Source of the DNA: Roseibium sp. | GTDB taxonomy: Bacteria; Pseudomonadota; Alphaproteobacteria; Rhizobiales; Stappiaceae | Length of the DNA stretch: 64,000 nucleotides | Direction: 5' to 3' | NCBI GenBank assembly: GCA_017643215.1 | Contig: JAEPNV010000008.1 | Location: forward strand, 129,257 to 193,256 | Shown here: one piece after another, positions 19,819 through 27,238 of the stretch | Position numbering within the stretch: position 1 is the first letter of the stretch | Layout of the letters: every line of letters begins with the position of its first letter | Notes under the pieces: model-generated | Told to the model about the DNA's origin: nothing | Seen by the model: only the letters and a program-made list of their open reading frames with translations | The model's database searches: none | Translations under genes and position numbers: made by a program

Positions 19819-20943
19819 TTACCGCTCCCCTGTGATCATGCGGCGAATGTAGGTGTTCAAGATCACGGCCATCAGCAGGATCAACCCCAGGAACACCCGG
19901 AACAGCGAACTCTCCACACCCGCGAAGAACAGGCCCTGTTGGACGACGCCGAAGATCAGAGCCCCCAGCGCGGCACCGATCACCGAACCGTAGCCGCCGG
20001 TGAGCAGTGCACCGCCGATCACCACGGCAATGATCGCCTCGAACTCCTTCAGCAGGCCGCGATCGGCGCCGGCAGAGCCGAATTCCATCACCTGGCAGGT
20101 CGCGAACACGCAGGCACAAAACGCGGTGAACATGAACATCAGGATCTTCACCCTGTTCACCGGTACACCGACATAACGTGCGGCCTGCGCATCGCCGCCG
20201 GCGGCGAATATCCAGTTGCCGAATTTGGTGCGCGTCAGGAGAACATGGCCAAAGATGATCAGAATGATCGCCCAAACGATCAGCATCGGGATGCCGTCGA
20301 CGACCGGCTGGCCGGCGCGCGTGCCGCGCTCGAACGTATCGATGATCCCCGCCTGGCCAAGCCAGTTGAACAGGCCGCCCAGGATCTTGCCGCCGAACAA
20401 CACACCGAGCCAGTCGCCTTCCGCGGCGTCCTTGATTCCGCCGATGATGGTTTTGCGCTCGATTGTTTGCGGCAGATAGATGGTGAATCCGCGCAGGATG
20501 AACAGGAAGGCCAGCGTCACGATGAAGCTGGGCAGCCCGGTGCGGATGACGATGTAGCCATTCAGCGCGCCGATCGCGACGCACATTGCGAAGGTGACGA
20601 TGATCGCCAGCCAGACCGGCCAGCCCAATGTCACGGAAAAAATGGCGATCATCATTCCGGCAAAACCGATCATCGATCCGACAGACAGATCGAACTCGCC
20701 GGCGATCATCAACAAGCAGGCGCCGACCGCGATGATCATGAATTGGGCCGACACGACGGACCAGTTCATGATCCCCTGGGAGTTGAACATCCCGGAATCG
20801 AAGGCAAAGACGAGAAAAAACGCGAATACAACAACCGTTCCGCAAATGCCGCCCAGTTCCGGGCGAATTAAGGCTTTGCGAAAAGCCGACATTTCCTTGA
20901 TGCGTTCATCCGCAACAGCAGGCGTTTCCACAGATTCCGACAT
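19819..20943 (-). CDS. Sugar (probably inositol) ABC transporter permease
   Basis: A 374-residue RbsC/FrcC-type inner-membrane permease with about nine or ten hydrophobic segments. The family hallmark near the middle of the N-terminal half reads AGEFDLSVGSMIGFAG. A cytoplasmic N-terminal tail of about 35 residues precedes the first membrane helix. The start is ATG 20943 (MSESVETP). It is followed immediately by the ATPase and preceded, after a hairpin, by the binding protein gene. Substrate is inferred from the iol genes downstream. Confidence 0.86.
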   Translation of the reverse strand: MSESVETPAVADERIKEMSAFRKALIRPELGGICGTVVVFAFFLVFAFDSGMFNSQGIMNWSVVSAQFMIIAVGACLLMIAGEFDLSVGSMIGFAGMMIAIFSVTLGWPVWLAIIVTFAMCVAIGALNGYIVIRTGLPSFIVTLAFLFILRGFTIYLPQTIERKTIIGGIKDAAEGDWLGVLFGGKILGGLFNWLGQAGIIDTFERGTRAGQPVVDGIPMLIVWAIILIIFGHVLLTRTKFGNWIFAAGGDAQAARYVGVPVNRVKILMFMFTAFCACVFATCQVMEFGSAGADRGLLKEFEAIIAVVIGGALLTGGYGSVIGAALGALIFGVVQQGLFFAGVESSLFRVFLGLILLMAVILNTYIRRMITGER

Positions 20944-21013
20944 GGTCCGCGGCTCCGTAAGCTCTGTTTTTAAATAGACAAATGCAGCGCTGTTTCGCGC
21001 CCAGGCTCCCAAA

Positions 21014-21041
21014 GCGGCGACGCCACATGATGCGGCGCCGC
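21014..21041 (-). other. Intercistronic hairpin between binding-protein and permease genes (iol locus)
   Basis: GCGGCGACGC (21014-21023) pairs with GCGGCGCCGC (21032-21041) with one mismatch around an eight-base loop, 12 bp after the binding-protein stop on the minus strand. No T-run follows. It may stabilise the abundant binding-protein transcript, like the stems at 2479-2507 and 35524-35551. Confidence 0.6.
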
Positions 21042-21053
21042 CAGGGAGGAAGC

Positions 21054-21998
21054 TCAGCGATATTCGCCGGCGAATTTCTCTACGAGCGTCAGTCCATCAG
21101 CCGTCACGAAGCCCGGACCGGAGTTGATGTTGTTGCCCGGAAGGACACCGTAGCGATGGTAGTTGGCCATGATGACCACGGGCAGATAGGCCTGCAGGAA
21201 CGGCTGCTGGTCAATGCCCCACTGGATCGTGCCGGCCTTGATGCCTTTGACGATTTCGGTGCCAAGATCGAAGGTGCCGAAATAGATGTCCCCGGCCATG
21301 CCGTTTTCATCAAGCGCCAGGATCGTCGGATCGGCGGAAACCGGGCCCAAGGTCAGGACTGCGTCCGTGTCCGGGTTGGCGGAAAGATAGGCCAGGACCT
21401 TGTTCTTAATTTCCGCCGGGTCGGCGCCGCTGTCCAGCATGGAGTTGCCCAGATCAACACCCAGACCGTCGGCAAAGCCCTGGCACCGCTCGACAAGCGT
21501 CGGCTGCTGGATGGAGTGGTTGACGCACAAGAACGACGTCACGCCATCATCTTTGGCACGAAGGCCGGCGGCATAGCCGGCATCATATTCGGGCTGACCG
21601 ACATACATCAAAGCGCCGACCTCGCGCGCTTTGTCAGCTGTGCCGGTGTTCATGATGATGACATCGACGCCGGAATCGACGGCGGCGCGGATCGGGCCTT
21701 CCAAGACGTCAAAATCCGCCAGCGTCGTGATGATGCCGTTGGGACCGCTTGCAGCGGCCTGTTCGATGATTCGGGCCATGTCCGCGATATCGCCGGTCGG
21801 CGGATTGCGGTACTCGACTTCGACACCCATCTGCTCGCCGGCAAGCGCGATGCCGTTCTTGATGGTGTTCCACCAGCTGTCGCTGTCCGGCGCGTGGCTG
21901 ACCAGGACATATTTTTCGCCAGCGGCCAACGCCGAGGGCGCACCCAATCCTGAAAACGCGACCGCCGCAGCGGCCATCGCCATTAATGTCTTCCTCAT
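21054..21998 (-). CDS. Periplasmic sugar (probably inositol) binding protein
   Basis: A 314-residue periplasmic binding protein of the RbsB/peripla-BP type. The signal peptide covers residues 1-25 (MRKT, an Ala-rich core, then SALAAG). The mature N-terminus KYVLVSHAPDSDSWW is followed by two Rossmann-like lobes. The start is ATG 21998 with a strong GGGAGGAA ribosome binding site. It opens the operon of transporter plus iolCDEB, and an IolR-like palindrome lies about 100 bp upstream. Inositol as ligand is an inference from this context. Confidence 0.87.
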   Translation of the reverse strand: MRKTLMAMAAAAVAFSGLGAPSALAAGEKYVLVSHAPDSDSWWNTIKNGIALAGEQMGVEVEYRNPPTGDIADMARIIEQAAASGPNGIITTLADFDVLEGPIRAAVDSGVDVIIMNTGTADKAREVGALMYVGQPEYDAGYAAGLRAKDDGVTSFLCVNHSIQQPTLVERCQGFADGLGVDLGNSMLDSGADPAEIKNKVLAYLSANPDTDAVLTLGPVSADPTILALDENGMAGDIYFGTFDLGTEIVKGIKAGTIQWGIDQQPFLQAYLPVVIMANYHRYGVLPGNNINSGPGFVTADGLTLVEKFAGEYR

Positions 21999-22091
21999 AA
22001 CGTTCCTCCCAGAACACTTTCTCAAGCGTGGCTGGCCGGTCTTGAGGACCTCGGCGAGCCACCATGTGGCCAATCCAAAAATGCCACTTTT

Positions 22092-22105
22092 GGAATTTAA
22101 ATTCT
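22092..22105. promoter_or_regulatory. IolR-type operator upstream of the inositol ABC/iolCDEB operon
   Basis: GGAA-TTTAAA-TTCT at 22092-22105 contains the perfect 12-bp palindrome GAATTTAAATTC. It differs by one base from the GGAA-N6-TTCC motif reported for the Sinorhizobium meliloti RpiR-type repressor IolR. It lies 94 bp upstream of the binding-protein start codon. Confidence 0.6.
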
Positions 22106-22141
22106 ATTTTTATTTTTATGCAACAGATTTTTTCCAGATTT

Positions 22142-22960
22142 CTAAATTCGTTCCCGGGCAGCGCCGACCGACACGGCCAGCGTGATCGCCAGGGACAGGC
22201 TTGCGGACAGGGCCCGAAACGCGCCGACGTCCAGTTCGCTGACCAAAAGCTGTGTTCCGCCGATCCTGGCAAGCGGACTGGTGACCACATCGGTAATGGC
22301 GACCAAATCCGCGCCGCGGTCTTTGGCGAGGCCGGCAATGGTCAGCGTTTCCTGGGTGTAGGGGGCAAATGTCACGGCGATGACGGCGTCTTGTTTTTGG
22401 ATCAGCTGCGCCATGCTCATGCAGGCAATGCCGCTGTGCAGGATTGCCGGAACACTCATTTTTTCAAAGGCATAGCTGAGATACGACGTGACCGGAAATG
22501 CCCTGCGGAACCCGACCAGATGAATGGTATCGGCATGGGCGAGCGCCTTGACCGCGCTTTGGAGCGCGTCGGGATCGACGGTGGTGATCAGGTTCTCCAG
22601 CGATGCGCGGCCGACATCGACAAACTCCGCCAGGAGCGCGGACGGCGAATCCGTACCGTGTTCCCGCAGCTTGGCAAGCCGTGTCGTATAGTCCGGCCAT
22701 TTTTGGGAATAGTCCGACCGGAACAGCTTTTGCATCTGCGAAAAGCCCGAAAAGCCCATCTCCTGACAAAACCGCATGAACGCGGACGGCTGGACATCGG
22801 CAGCTTCGGCGAGCTCCGCAATCGTCGAAACGGCGACCTTGTCGGGATTGGCCGCAACATAATCCGCGCATTGCTTGAGCCGTTTGGGCAGCCGATCGAC
22901 CTCACCGGTCAGCCGCTCGAAAAAGGCGTCGATGGTTTCAGGAGCAGCAATGTTGGTCAT
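22142..22960 (-). CDS. iolR: RpiR-family transcriptional regulator, IolR-like
   Basis: A 272-residue regulator. The N-terminal 80 residues form the RpiR helix-turn-helix (ISTIAELAEAADVQPSAFMRF-type pattern: VSTIAELAEA, then SAFMRFCQEM). A SIS sugar-phosphate-binding domain covers about 120-255 (HLVGFRRAFPVTSYL). S. meliloti IolR, an RpiR-type repressor of inositol genes, is the closest described role. The start is ATG 22960; longer in-frame extensions overlap iolG on the other strand. It is divergent from iolG and upstream of the transporter operon, and a GGAA-N6-TTCC palindrome lies at each flank, so autoregulation and local repression are likely. Confidence 0.85.
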   Translation of the reverse strand: MTNIAAPETIDAFFERLTGEVDRLPKRLKQCADYVAANPDKVAVSTIAELAEAADVQPSAFMRFCQEMGFSGFSQMQKLFRSDYSQKWPDYTTRLAKLREHGTDSPSALLAEFVDVGRASLENLITTVDPDALQSAVKALAHADTIHLVGFRRAFPVTSYLSYAFEKMSVPAILHSGIACMSMAQLIQKQDAVIAVTFAPYTQETLTIAGLAKDRGADLVAITDVVTSPLARIGGTQLLVSELDVGAFRALSASLSLAITLAVSVGAARERI

Positions 22961-23004
22961 CAGGTCCGTCTTTTCGAGCTTGACACATTCCACTGAAAAT
23001 GATT

Positions 23005-23022
23005 TTGGAATTTTTATTCCAA
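23005..23022. promoter_or_regulatory. IolR-type operator between iolR and iolG
   Basis: TTGGAAT at 23005-23011 is mirrored by ATTCCAA at 23016-23022; the core is an exact GGAA-N6-TTCC (23007-23020). It lies 45 bp upstream of the iolR start and 62 bp upstream of iolG. A consensus TTGACA occurs at 22980-22985 for the plus strand, but I see no good -10 partner. Confidence 0.72.
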
Positions 23023-23084
23023 TCTGGCAAGCTGTCCGTGTGACGCGGGCAAATACGCGCCCAATACCAACGCGAGGATGATCC

Positions 23085-24086
23085 ATGACATTGAAGGTAG
23101 CTCTCCTGGGCGCCGGCCGGATCGGCAAGGTGCACGCAAAGGCGGTGGCGTCCACCGACGGTGTCGAACTTGTAGCCGTTGCGGATGCGTTTGCCGATGC
23201 CGCGGCCGCGATCGCGGACAAACATGGCGCCCGCGTTCAAAGCACCGCGGCCATCGAAGACAATGCCGACGTGGATGCGGTGATCATCTGCACGCCAACC
23301 GACACGCATGCCGATCTGATCGAGGCATTCGCCCGGTCCGGGAAGGCGGTTTTCTGCGAAAAACCGATCGATCTGTCCGTGGAGCGGGTCAAGACCTGCC
23401 TGGCGGTCGTGGAGCGGACCGGAGCGGTGCTGATGCTCGGTTTTAACCGCCGTTTTGACCCCCATTTCCAGGCCGTGCATGCGGCTATCCAGAAGGGACG
23501 CATCGGAACCGTCGAGATGGTCCAGATCGTCTCGCGGGATCCCGGCCCGCCGCCGGCGGACTATATCAAATCCTCCGGCGGGATCTTCCGGGATATGACC
23601 ATTCACGATTTCGATATGGCCCGGTATCTGCTTGGCGAGGAAATCGAGACGGTTCTTGCAACCGGCTCCAACCTTGTCGATCCGCAGATCGGAACGCTCG
23701 GCGACTATGACAGCGTATCGGTTGTCCTCATGACGGCGACGGGCAAACACTGCACCATTTCCAATTCGCGCCGCGCCACATACGGGTATGACCAGCGGAT
23801 CGAAGTGCTTGGCTCGCGCGGTGCGATTTCGGCGGAAAACCAGCGGCCGGTGTCGATCGAATTGGCCACCGCGGACGGGTTCCAGCGCCCGCCGTTGCAT
23901 GATTTCTTCATGACCCGCTACACCGAGGCCTACGCGGCTGAAATTGCTGCCTTTGTCGAGGCTGTGGCTGCGGGGACGGAGCCAAGCCCTGGCGGCGATG
24001 ATGGCCTAAATGCCCTGCTCCTGGCTGAGGCGGCCCTTAAATCGGTCCACGAGAAACGGGCCGTGCCGATGAGTGAATTCGCCTGA
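23085..24086 (+). CDS. iolG: Inositol 2-dehydrogenase
   Basis: A 333-residue Gfo/Idh/MocA oxidoreductase. GAGRIG (9-14) binds NAD, and the catalytic set Lys93 (in CEKPID), Asp170 and His174 (DMTIHDFD) matches B. subtilis IolG (Lys97, Asp172, His176). It oxidises myo-inositol to 2-keto-myo-inositol (inosose), the first catabolic step. ATG 23085 follows GAGGATG. It is divergent from iolR, with an IolR-type palindrome in its leader, and is followed after 27 bp by a second dehydrogenase of the same family. Confidence 0.92.
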   Translation: MTLKVALLGAGRIGKVHAKAVASTDGVELVAVADAFADAAAAIADKHGARVQSTAAIEDNADVDAVIICTPTDTHADLIEAFARSGKAVFCEKPIDLSVERVKTCLAVVERTGAVLMLGFNRRFDPHFQAVHAAIQKGRIGTVEMVQIVSRDPGPPPADYIKSSGGIFRDMTIHDFDMARYLLGEEIETVLATGSNLVDPQIGTLGDYDSVSVVLMTATGKHCTISNSRRATYGYDQRIEVLGSRGAISAENQRPVSIELATADGFQRPPLHDFFMTRYTEAYAAEIAAFVEAVAAGTEPSPGGDDGLNALLLAEAALKSVHEKRAVPMSEFA

Positions 24087-24113
24087 ATTCGCCGGATCTT
24101 GGGAGGCTTTGCG

Positions 24114-25235
24114 ATGGACAGCATCGGCATTGGACTGATCGGCACCGGCTTCATGGGCAAATGCCACGCACTGGCCTACAGATCGGTCAAGGCGGTTTTT
24201 GGCGATGTGCCCGCGCCGCGGCTGGAGGTGCTGTGCGACGTGCCGGCGGCCAAGGCGGAGAAAATGGCAGGGGAGTTCGGTTTCGCACGGTCGACCGATG
24301 ACTGGCGCCAATTGGTGGACGATCCGTCGGTCGATCTTGTGTGCATCACGACGCCGAACAAATCCCACAAGGACATGGCGGCGGCGGCGCTTTCAGCCGG
24401 CAAGCACGTCCATCTGGAAAAGCCCATGGCCTTGACGCTGGGGGATGCCAAGGCGCTGACCGCGCTCGCCGAAACGGCCGGAAGCCGGACCATTGTCGGC
24501 TACAATTACCTGCACAATCCGGCCATTCAGCACGCACGGCAGTTGATCGCTGACGGCGCGATCGGCCGGATCGTCCATTTCCGGGGCATGGTCGACGAGG
24601 ACTACCAGGCCGATCCCGATCTTCCCTGGACCTGGCGGGCGACCAAGGCGGACGCCGGGTTGGGCACACTGGGAGATCTGGGCTGCCATCTCATCAGCCT
24701 GGCGGCTTGGCTGGCGGGGCCCATTGAGAGCCTTGTCGCCGAAACGCGCACGGTCCACGCCACGCGTCCGCTGCCGGACGCTGGAGGTGAACGGCGGCTG
24801 GTGGAAAACGAGGACGTGGCGTCGGCCCTGATCACCTTTGAAAAGGGAGTGCACGGAATTGTCTCCACATCGCGGAGCGCCTGGGGGCGGAAAAACTCGA
24901 TCATGCTGGAGATCCACGGCACCGACGGCATGATCACCTTCGACCAGGAGCGGTTGAACGAGCTGCGCCTTTACCAGAACCGCGGTCCAAAGGCCGAGCA
25001 GGGTTTCAAGACGATATTGAGCGGCCCGGCGCATCCTCCCTATGACCGGTTCGTACCGGCCGCCGGGCATCAACTCGGGTTCAACGATCTGAAGGTGATT
25101 GAGGCGCACGCGTTCCTGACTGCGATTGCGAACGGCCACGCGGCCTATCCGTCCTTTTCGGACGCGCTTCACTTTGAAGCCGTGATCCACGCCATCGCCG
25201 AATCCGGCGAGACCGGTCAACGCGTCCGGATCTAG
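24114..25235 (+). CDS. Gfo/Idh/MocA-family oxidoreductase, possible scyllo-inositol or inosose dehydrogenase
   Basis: A 373-residue NAD(P)-dependent oxidoreductase. GTGFMG at the N-terminus binds the dinucleotide, LEKPMAL carries the catalytic lysine, and TLGDLGCHLISLA carries the Asp/His pair. The ATG at 24114 follows TGGGAGG. It is probably co-transcribed with iolG. Many rhizobial iol loci have an additional dehydrogenase acting on scyllo-inositol or chiro-inositol; that role is inferred. Its TAG stop is interlocked with the opposite-strand stop of the HxlR gene within CTAG (25232-25235). Confidence 0.82.
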   Translation: MDSIGIGLIGTGFMGKCHALAYRSVKAVFGDVPAPRLEVLCDVPAAKAEKMAGEFGFARSTDDWRQLVDDPSVDLVCITTPNKSHKDMAAAALSAGKHVHLEKPMALTLGDAKALTALAETAGSRTIVGYNYLHNPAIQHARQLIADGAIGRIVHFRGMVDEDYQADPDLPWTWRATKADAGLGTLGDLGCHLISLAAWLAGPIESLVAETRTVHATRPLPDAGGERRLVENEDVASALITFEKGVHGIVSTSRSAWGRKNSIMLEIHGTDGMITFDQERLNELRLYQNRGPKAEQGFKTILSGPAHPPYDRFVPAAGHQLGFNDLKVIEAHAFLTAIANGHAAYPSFSDALHFEAVIHAIAESGETGQRVRI

Positions 25236-25606
25236 GAGTTTTCGGCCAACTGCCCAGGCATGTTTTCAGACCACACACGCAGCGCATCAAGGAAACTCAG
25301 CGCGGTTCTTCCGAATTCAGTGATCTGATACTCCACGGATACGGGAGCGGTATCCAAGACGGTCCGGGTGATCAGCCCCTGGGCTTCCAGATGCCGCAAG
25401 CGGTCGGCGATCATCTTCTTGCTTGCGCCGCCGATCATCCGCGACAAGTCGTTAAACCGCACCGGTTCGTCCTTGAGATGCCAGAGGATCGAGCCGGTCC
25501 ACTTGCCGCCCAGGATCCGCATTCCGCGTTCGATCGGGCAGGGCTCATTGCACGCTTCGGTGACAATGCGCCGACCGCTTTCATCCGTTCTGACGCGGGC
25601 TTCCAT
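25232..25606 (-). CDS. HxlR-family winged-helix transcriptional regulator
   Basis: A 124-residue MarR-like HxlR regulator. The family block CPIERGMRILGGKW is followed by the winged helix and ends with WSENMPGQ. Two cysteines (Cys19 and Cys23, CNEPC) lie just where HxlR members such as YodB and HypR have their redox- or quinone-sensing cysteine; thiol sensing is therefore possible but not shown. I chose ATG 25606; an upstream TTG at 25624 has no ribosome binding site. It is divergent from a GST gene, with an inverted repeat between them. Confidence 0.85.
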   Translation of the reverse strand: MEARVRTDESGRRIVTEACNEPCPIERGMRILGGKWTGSILWHLKDEPVRFNDLSRMIGGASKKMIADRLRHLEAQGLITRTVLDTAPVSVEYQITEFGRTALSFLDALRVWSENMPGQLAENS

Positions 25607-25630
25607 GTTTGTTTCAACTCTCAAGAAGGT

Positions 25631-25659
25631 TACAAAAAGTATACTGGTTGTTTTTTGTA
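25631..25659. promoter_or_regulatory. Inverted repeat in the hxlR-gst divergent promoter region
   Basis: TACAAAAA (25631-25638) is mirrored by TTTTTGTA (25652-25659) with 13 bases between, and a small palindrome AGTATACT (25638-25645) overlaps the left arm. It starts 25 bp upstream of the HxlR start codon. HxlR proteins bind such AT-rich repeats as dimers; the match to this regulator is inferred. Confidence 0.5.
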
Positions 25660-25794
25660 TCTATATCTATCACCTGTGTGGTCGCACGCCAACAAAGCGT
25701 CACTTGCAAGGCCGATGGCCAGGCGCGGGCGGCGTCAAAAATCAAGACGGGACATGACGGCGTTCGCGCCAGTCGCCGATATTGGAGGCCGAGA

Positions 25795-26511
25795 ATGCGG
25801 CAACCTGAAATCCATCTTTATACCGCCGCGACGATGAATGGATATAAGCCGGTTATCTTCCTTGAAGAGGCTGAAGTGCCCTATGAGCTCACATTTATCG
25901 ATTTTGCGAAACAAGAGCAAAAGGCACCGGACTATGTGAAACTGAACCCCAATGGCCGGATACCGACCATAGTTGATCGTGGCAACGGTAATTTCGCGGT
26001 CTTTGAAAGCGGTGCGATCCTCTGGTACCTCGCTGAAAAGTTCGGTGTCTTCCTGCCCACGACGGGCAAGGCCAAATCCGAAACGTTGCAATGGCTCATG
26101 TTCCAGATGGGCGGCGTTGGTCCTATGATGGGTCAAGCCATGTATTTCCAGCGGATCGCAGCCCCGAACGGGCATGAAGAGCCGTTTTCCATCGATCGGT
26201 ATGTGAAAGAGACCCGGCGATTGTTTGAGGTCCTCGATACCCGCCTGAAAGATCGAGAATGGCTTGCCGGCGACACCTACACGATCGCCGACATGGCGAT
26301 GTATCCTTGGGCCCGCGCCTATCCCTGGGCCAAAGTGTCTGTCGATGGGCTTGACCACCTCAAGGCCTGGTTCGATCGTATTGATGACCGGCCGGCGGTC
26401 CAAAAAGCGCTGACCATTCCCAAGGCGCAACCGGCCTTTTGGGGCGATGCGGACGAAAGCGCATTCTTAAAAGAGAATGCGGCCCGGTTTGCCAGTGATG
26501 TGAAGGCGTAA
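25795..26511 (+). CDS. Glutathione S-transferase family protein (YfcG/nu-class-like)
   Basis: A 238-residue protein. The thioredoxin-fold N-domain (about 1-85) contains TAATMNGYKPVIFLEE, LNPNGRIPTIVD and the glutathione-site ESGAILWYLAEKFG. The helical C-domain includes EWLAGDTYTIADMAMYPW, the N-capping-box region of the family. NPNGRIP and the spacing resemble YfcG/YghU disulfide-bond oxidoreductases. The start ATG 25795 has TTGGAGG upstream. It is followed by a FrnE-like DsbA gene and is divergent from an HxlR regulator, which suggests a small electrophile or thiol stress unit. Confidence 0.85.
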   Translation: MRQPEIHLYTAATMNGYKPVIFLEEAEVPYELTFIDFAKQEQKAPDYVKLNPNGRIPTIVDRGNGNFAVFESGAILWYLAEKFGVFLPTTGKAKSETLQWLMFQMGGVGPMMGQAMYFQRIAAPNGHEEPFSIDRYVKETRRLFEVLDTRLKDREWLAGDTYTIADMAMYPWARAYPWAKVSVDGLDHLKAWFDRIDDRPAVQKALTIPKAQPAFWGDADESAFLKENAARFASDVKA

Positions 26512-26557
26512 GCCACCAAATTCCGCAAAGACTGACAGCGGGAGCAGGAGACGGACA

Positions 26558-27229
26558 ATGGATCAACCTACGACCACGGGCGGCGATGGCACGCTTCAAA
26601 TCGATATCGTGTCTGATGTTGTGTGCCCCTGGTGTGTGATCGGATTCAAACAACTGGAAAAAGCTCTGCATATCACCGGTACGCCCGCACATGTGAAATG
26701 GCATCCGTTCGAGCTCAATCCGCATATGCCGGACGCGGGCGAGAATCTGAGAGAACATCTGGCCAATAAATACGGCACGACGCCGGAGCAGTCCGTTGAG
26801 GCCCGCCGGAGACTGACGCAGCTCGGTGAAGATCTTGGGTTCACATTCAACTATGCGGATGACATGCGGATGGTGAATACGTTCCGGGCTCATCAATTGC
26901 TTCATTGGGCTGGGCCGCAGGGCAAAGAACACGCTTTGAAATTGGCGTTGTTCGAAGTGTTCTTCGGTCAGCGTGCGGACCTGAACGACCCTGAAACGCT
27001 CGCAGATGTTGCCGCCGGAGTCGGCCTTGACCGGACCGAAGCCCTGTTTGTGCTTAAGGATAACCGGTTCGCGGCCGCAGTACGGGACGAGGAGGCGTTC
27101 TGGACATCTCAGGGCATTCATGCCGTGCCTGCGGTGATCTTTGACCGCCAACATCTGGTGACCGGAGCCCAAGGCGTAGAGAATTATACTTCCATACTGC
27201 GTCAGCTGGTCGGCGGCGCGGCCGCGTAG
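26558..27229 (+). CDS. FrnE-like DsbA-family oxidoreductase
   Basis: A 223-residue cytosolic DsbA-fold protein (no signal peptide). The active site CPWC is at residues 23-26 in the setting SDVVCPWCVIG, and a cis-proline region VPAVIF lies near residue 190. FrnE proteins are dithiol isomerases or 2-hydroxychromene-2-carboxylate-isomerase-like enzymes linked to oxidative stress. It lies 46 bp after the GST gene and ends only 9 bp from the opposite-strand beta-galactosidase stop. Confidence 0.87.
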   Translation: MDQPTTTGGDGTLQIDIVSDVVCPWCVIGFKQLEKALHITGTPAHVKWHPFELNPHMPDAGENLREHLANKYGTTPEQSVEARRRLTQLGEDLGFTFNYADDMRMVNTFRAHQLLHWAGPQGKEHALKLALFEVFFGQRADLNDPETLADVAAGVGLDRTEALFVLKDNRFAAAVRDEEAFWTSQGIHAVPAVIFDRQHLVTGAQGVENYTSILRQLVGGAAA

Positions 27230-27238
27230 GTCCCTGTG

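Noticed and set aside
22980-22985. Consensus TTGACA upstream of iolG
   Set aside because: No acceptable -10 at 16-18 bp; kept only as a remark on the IolR site.
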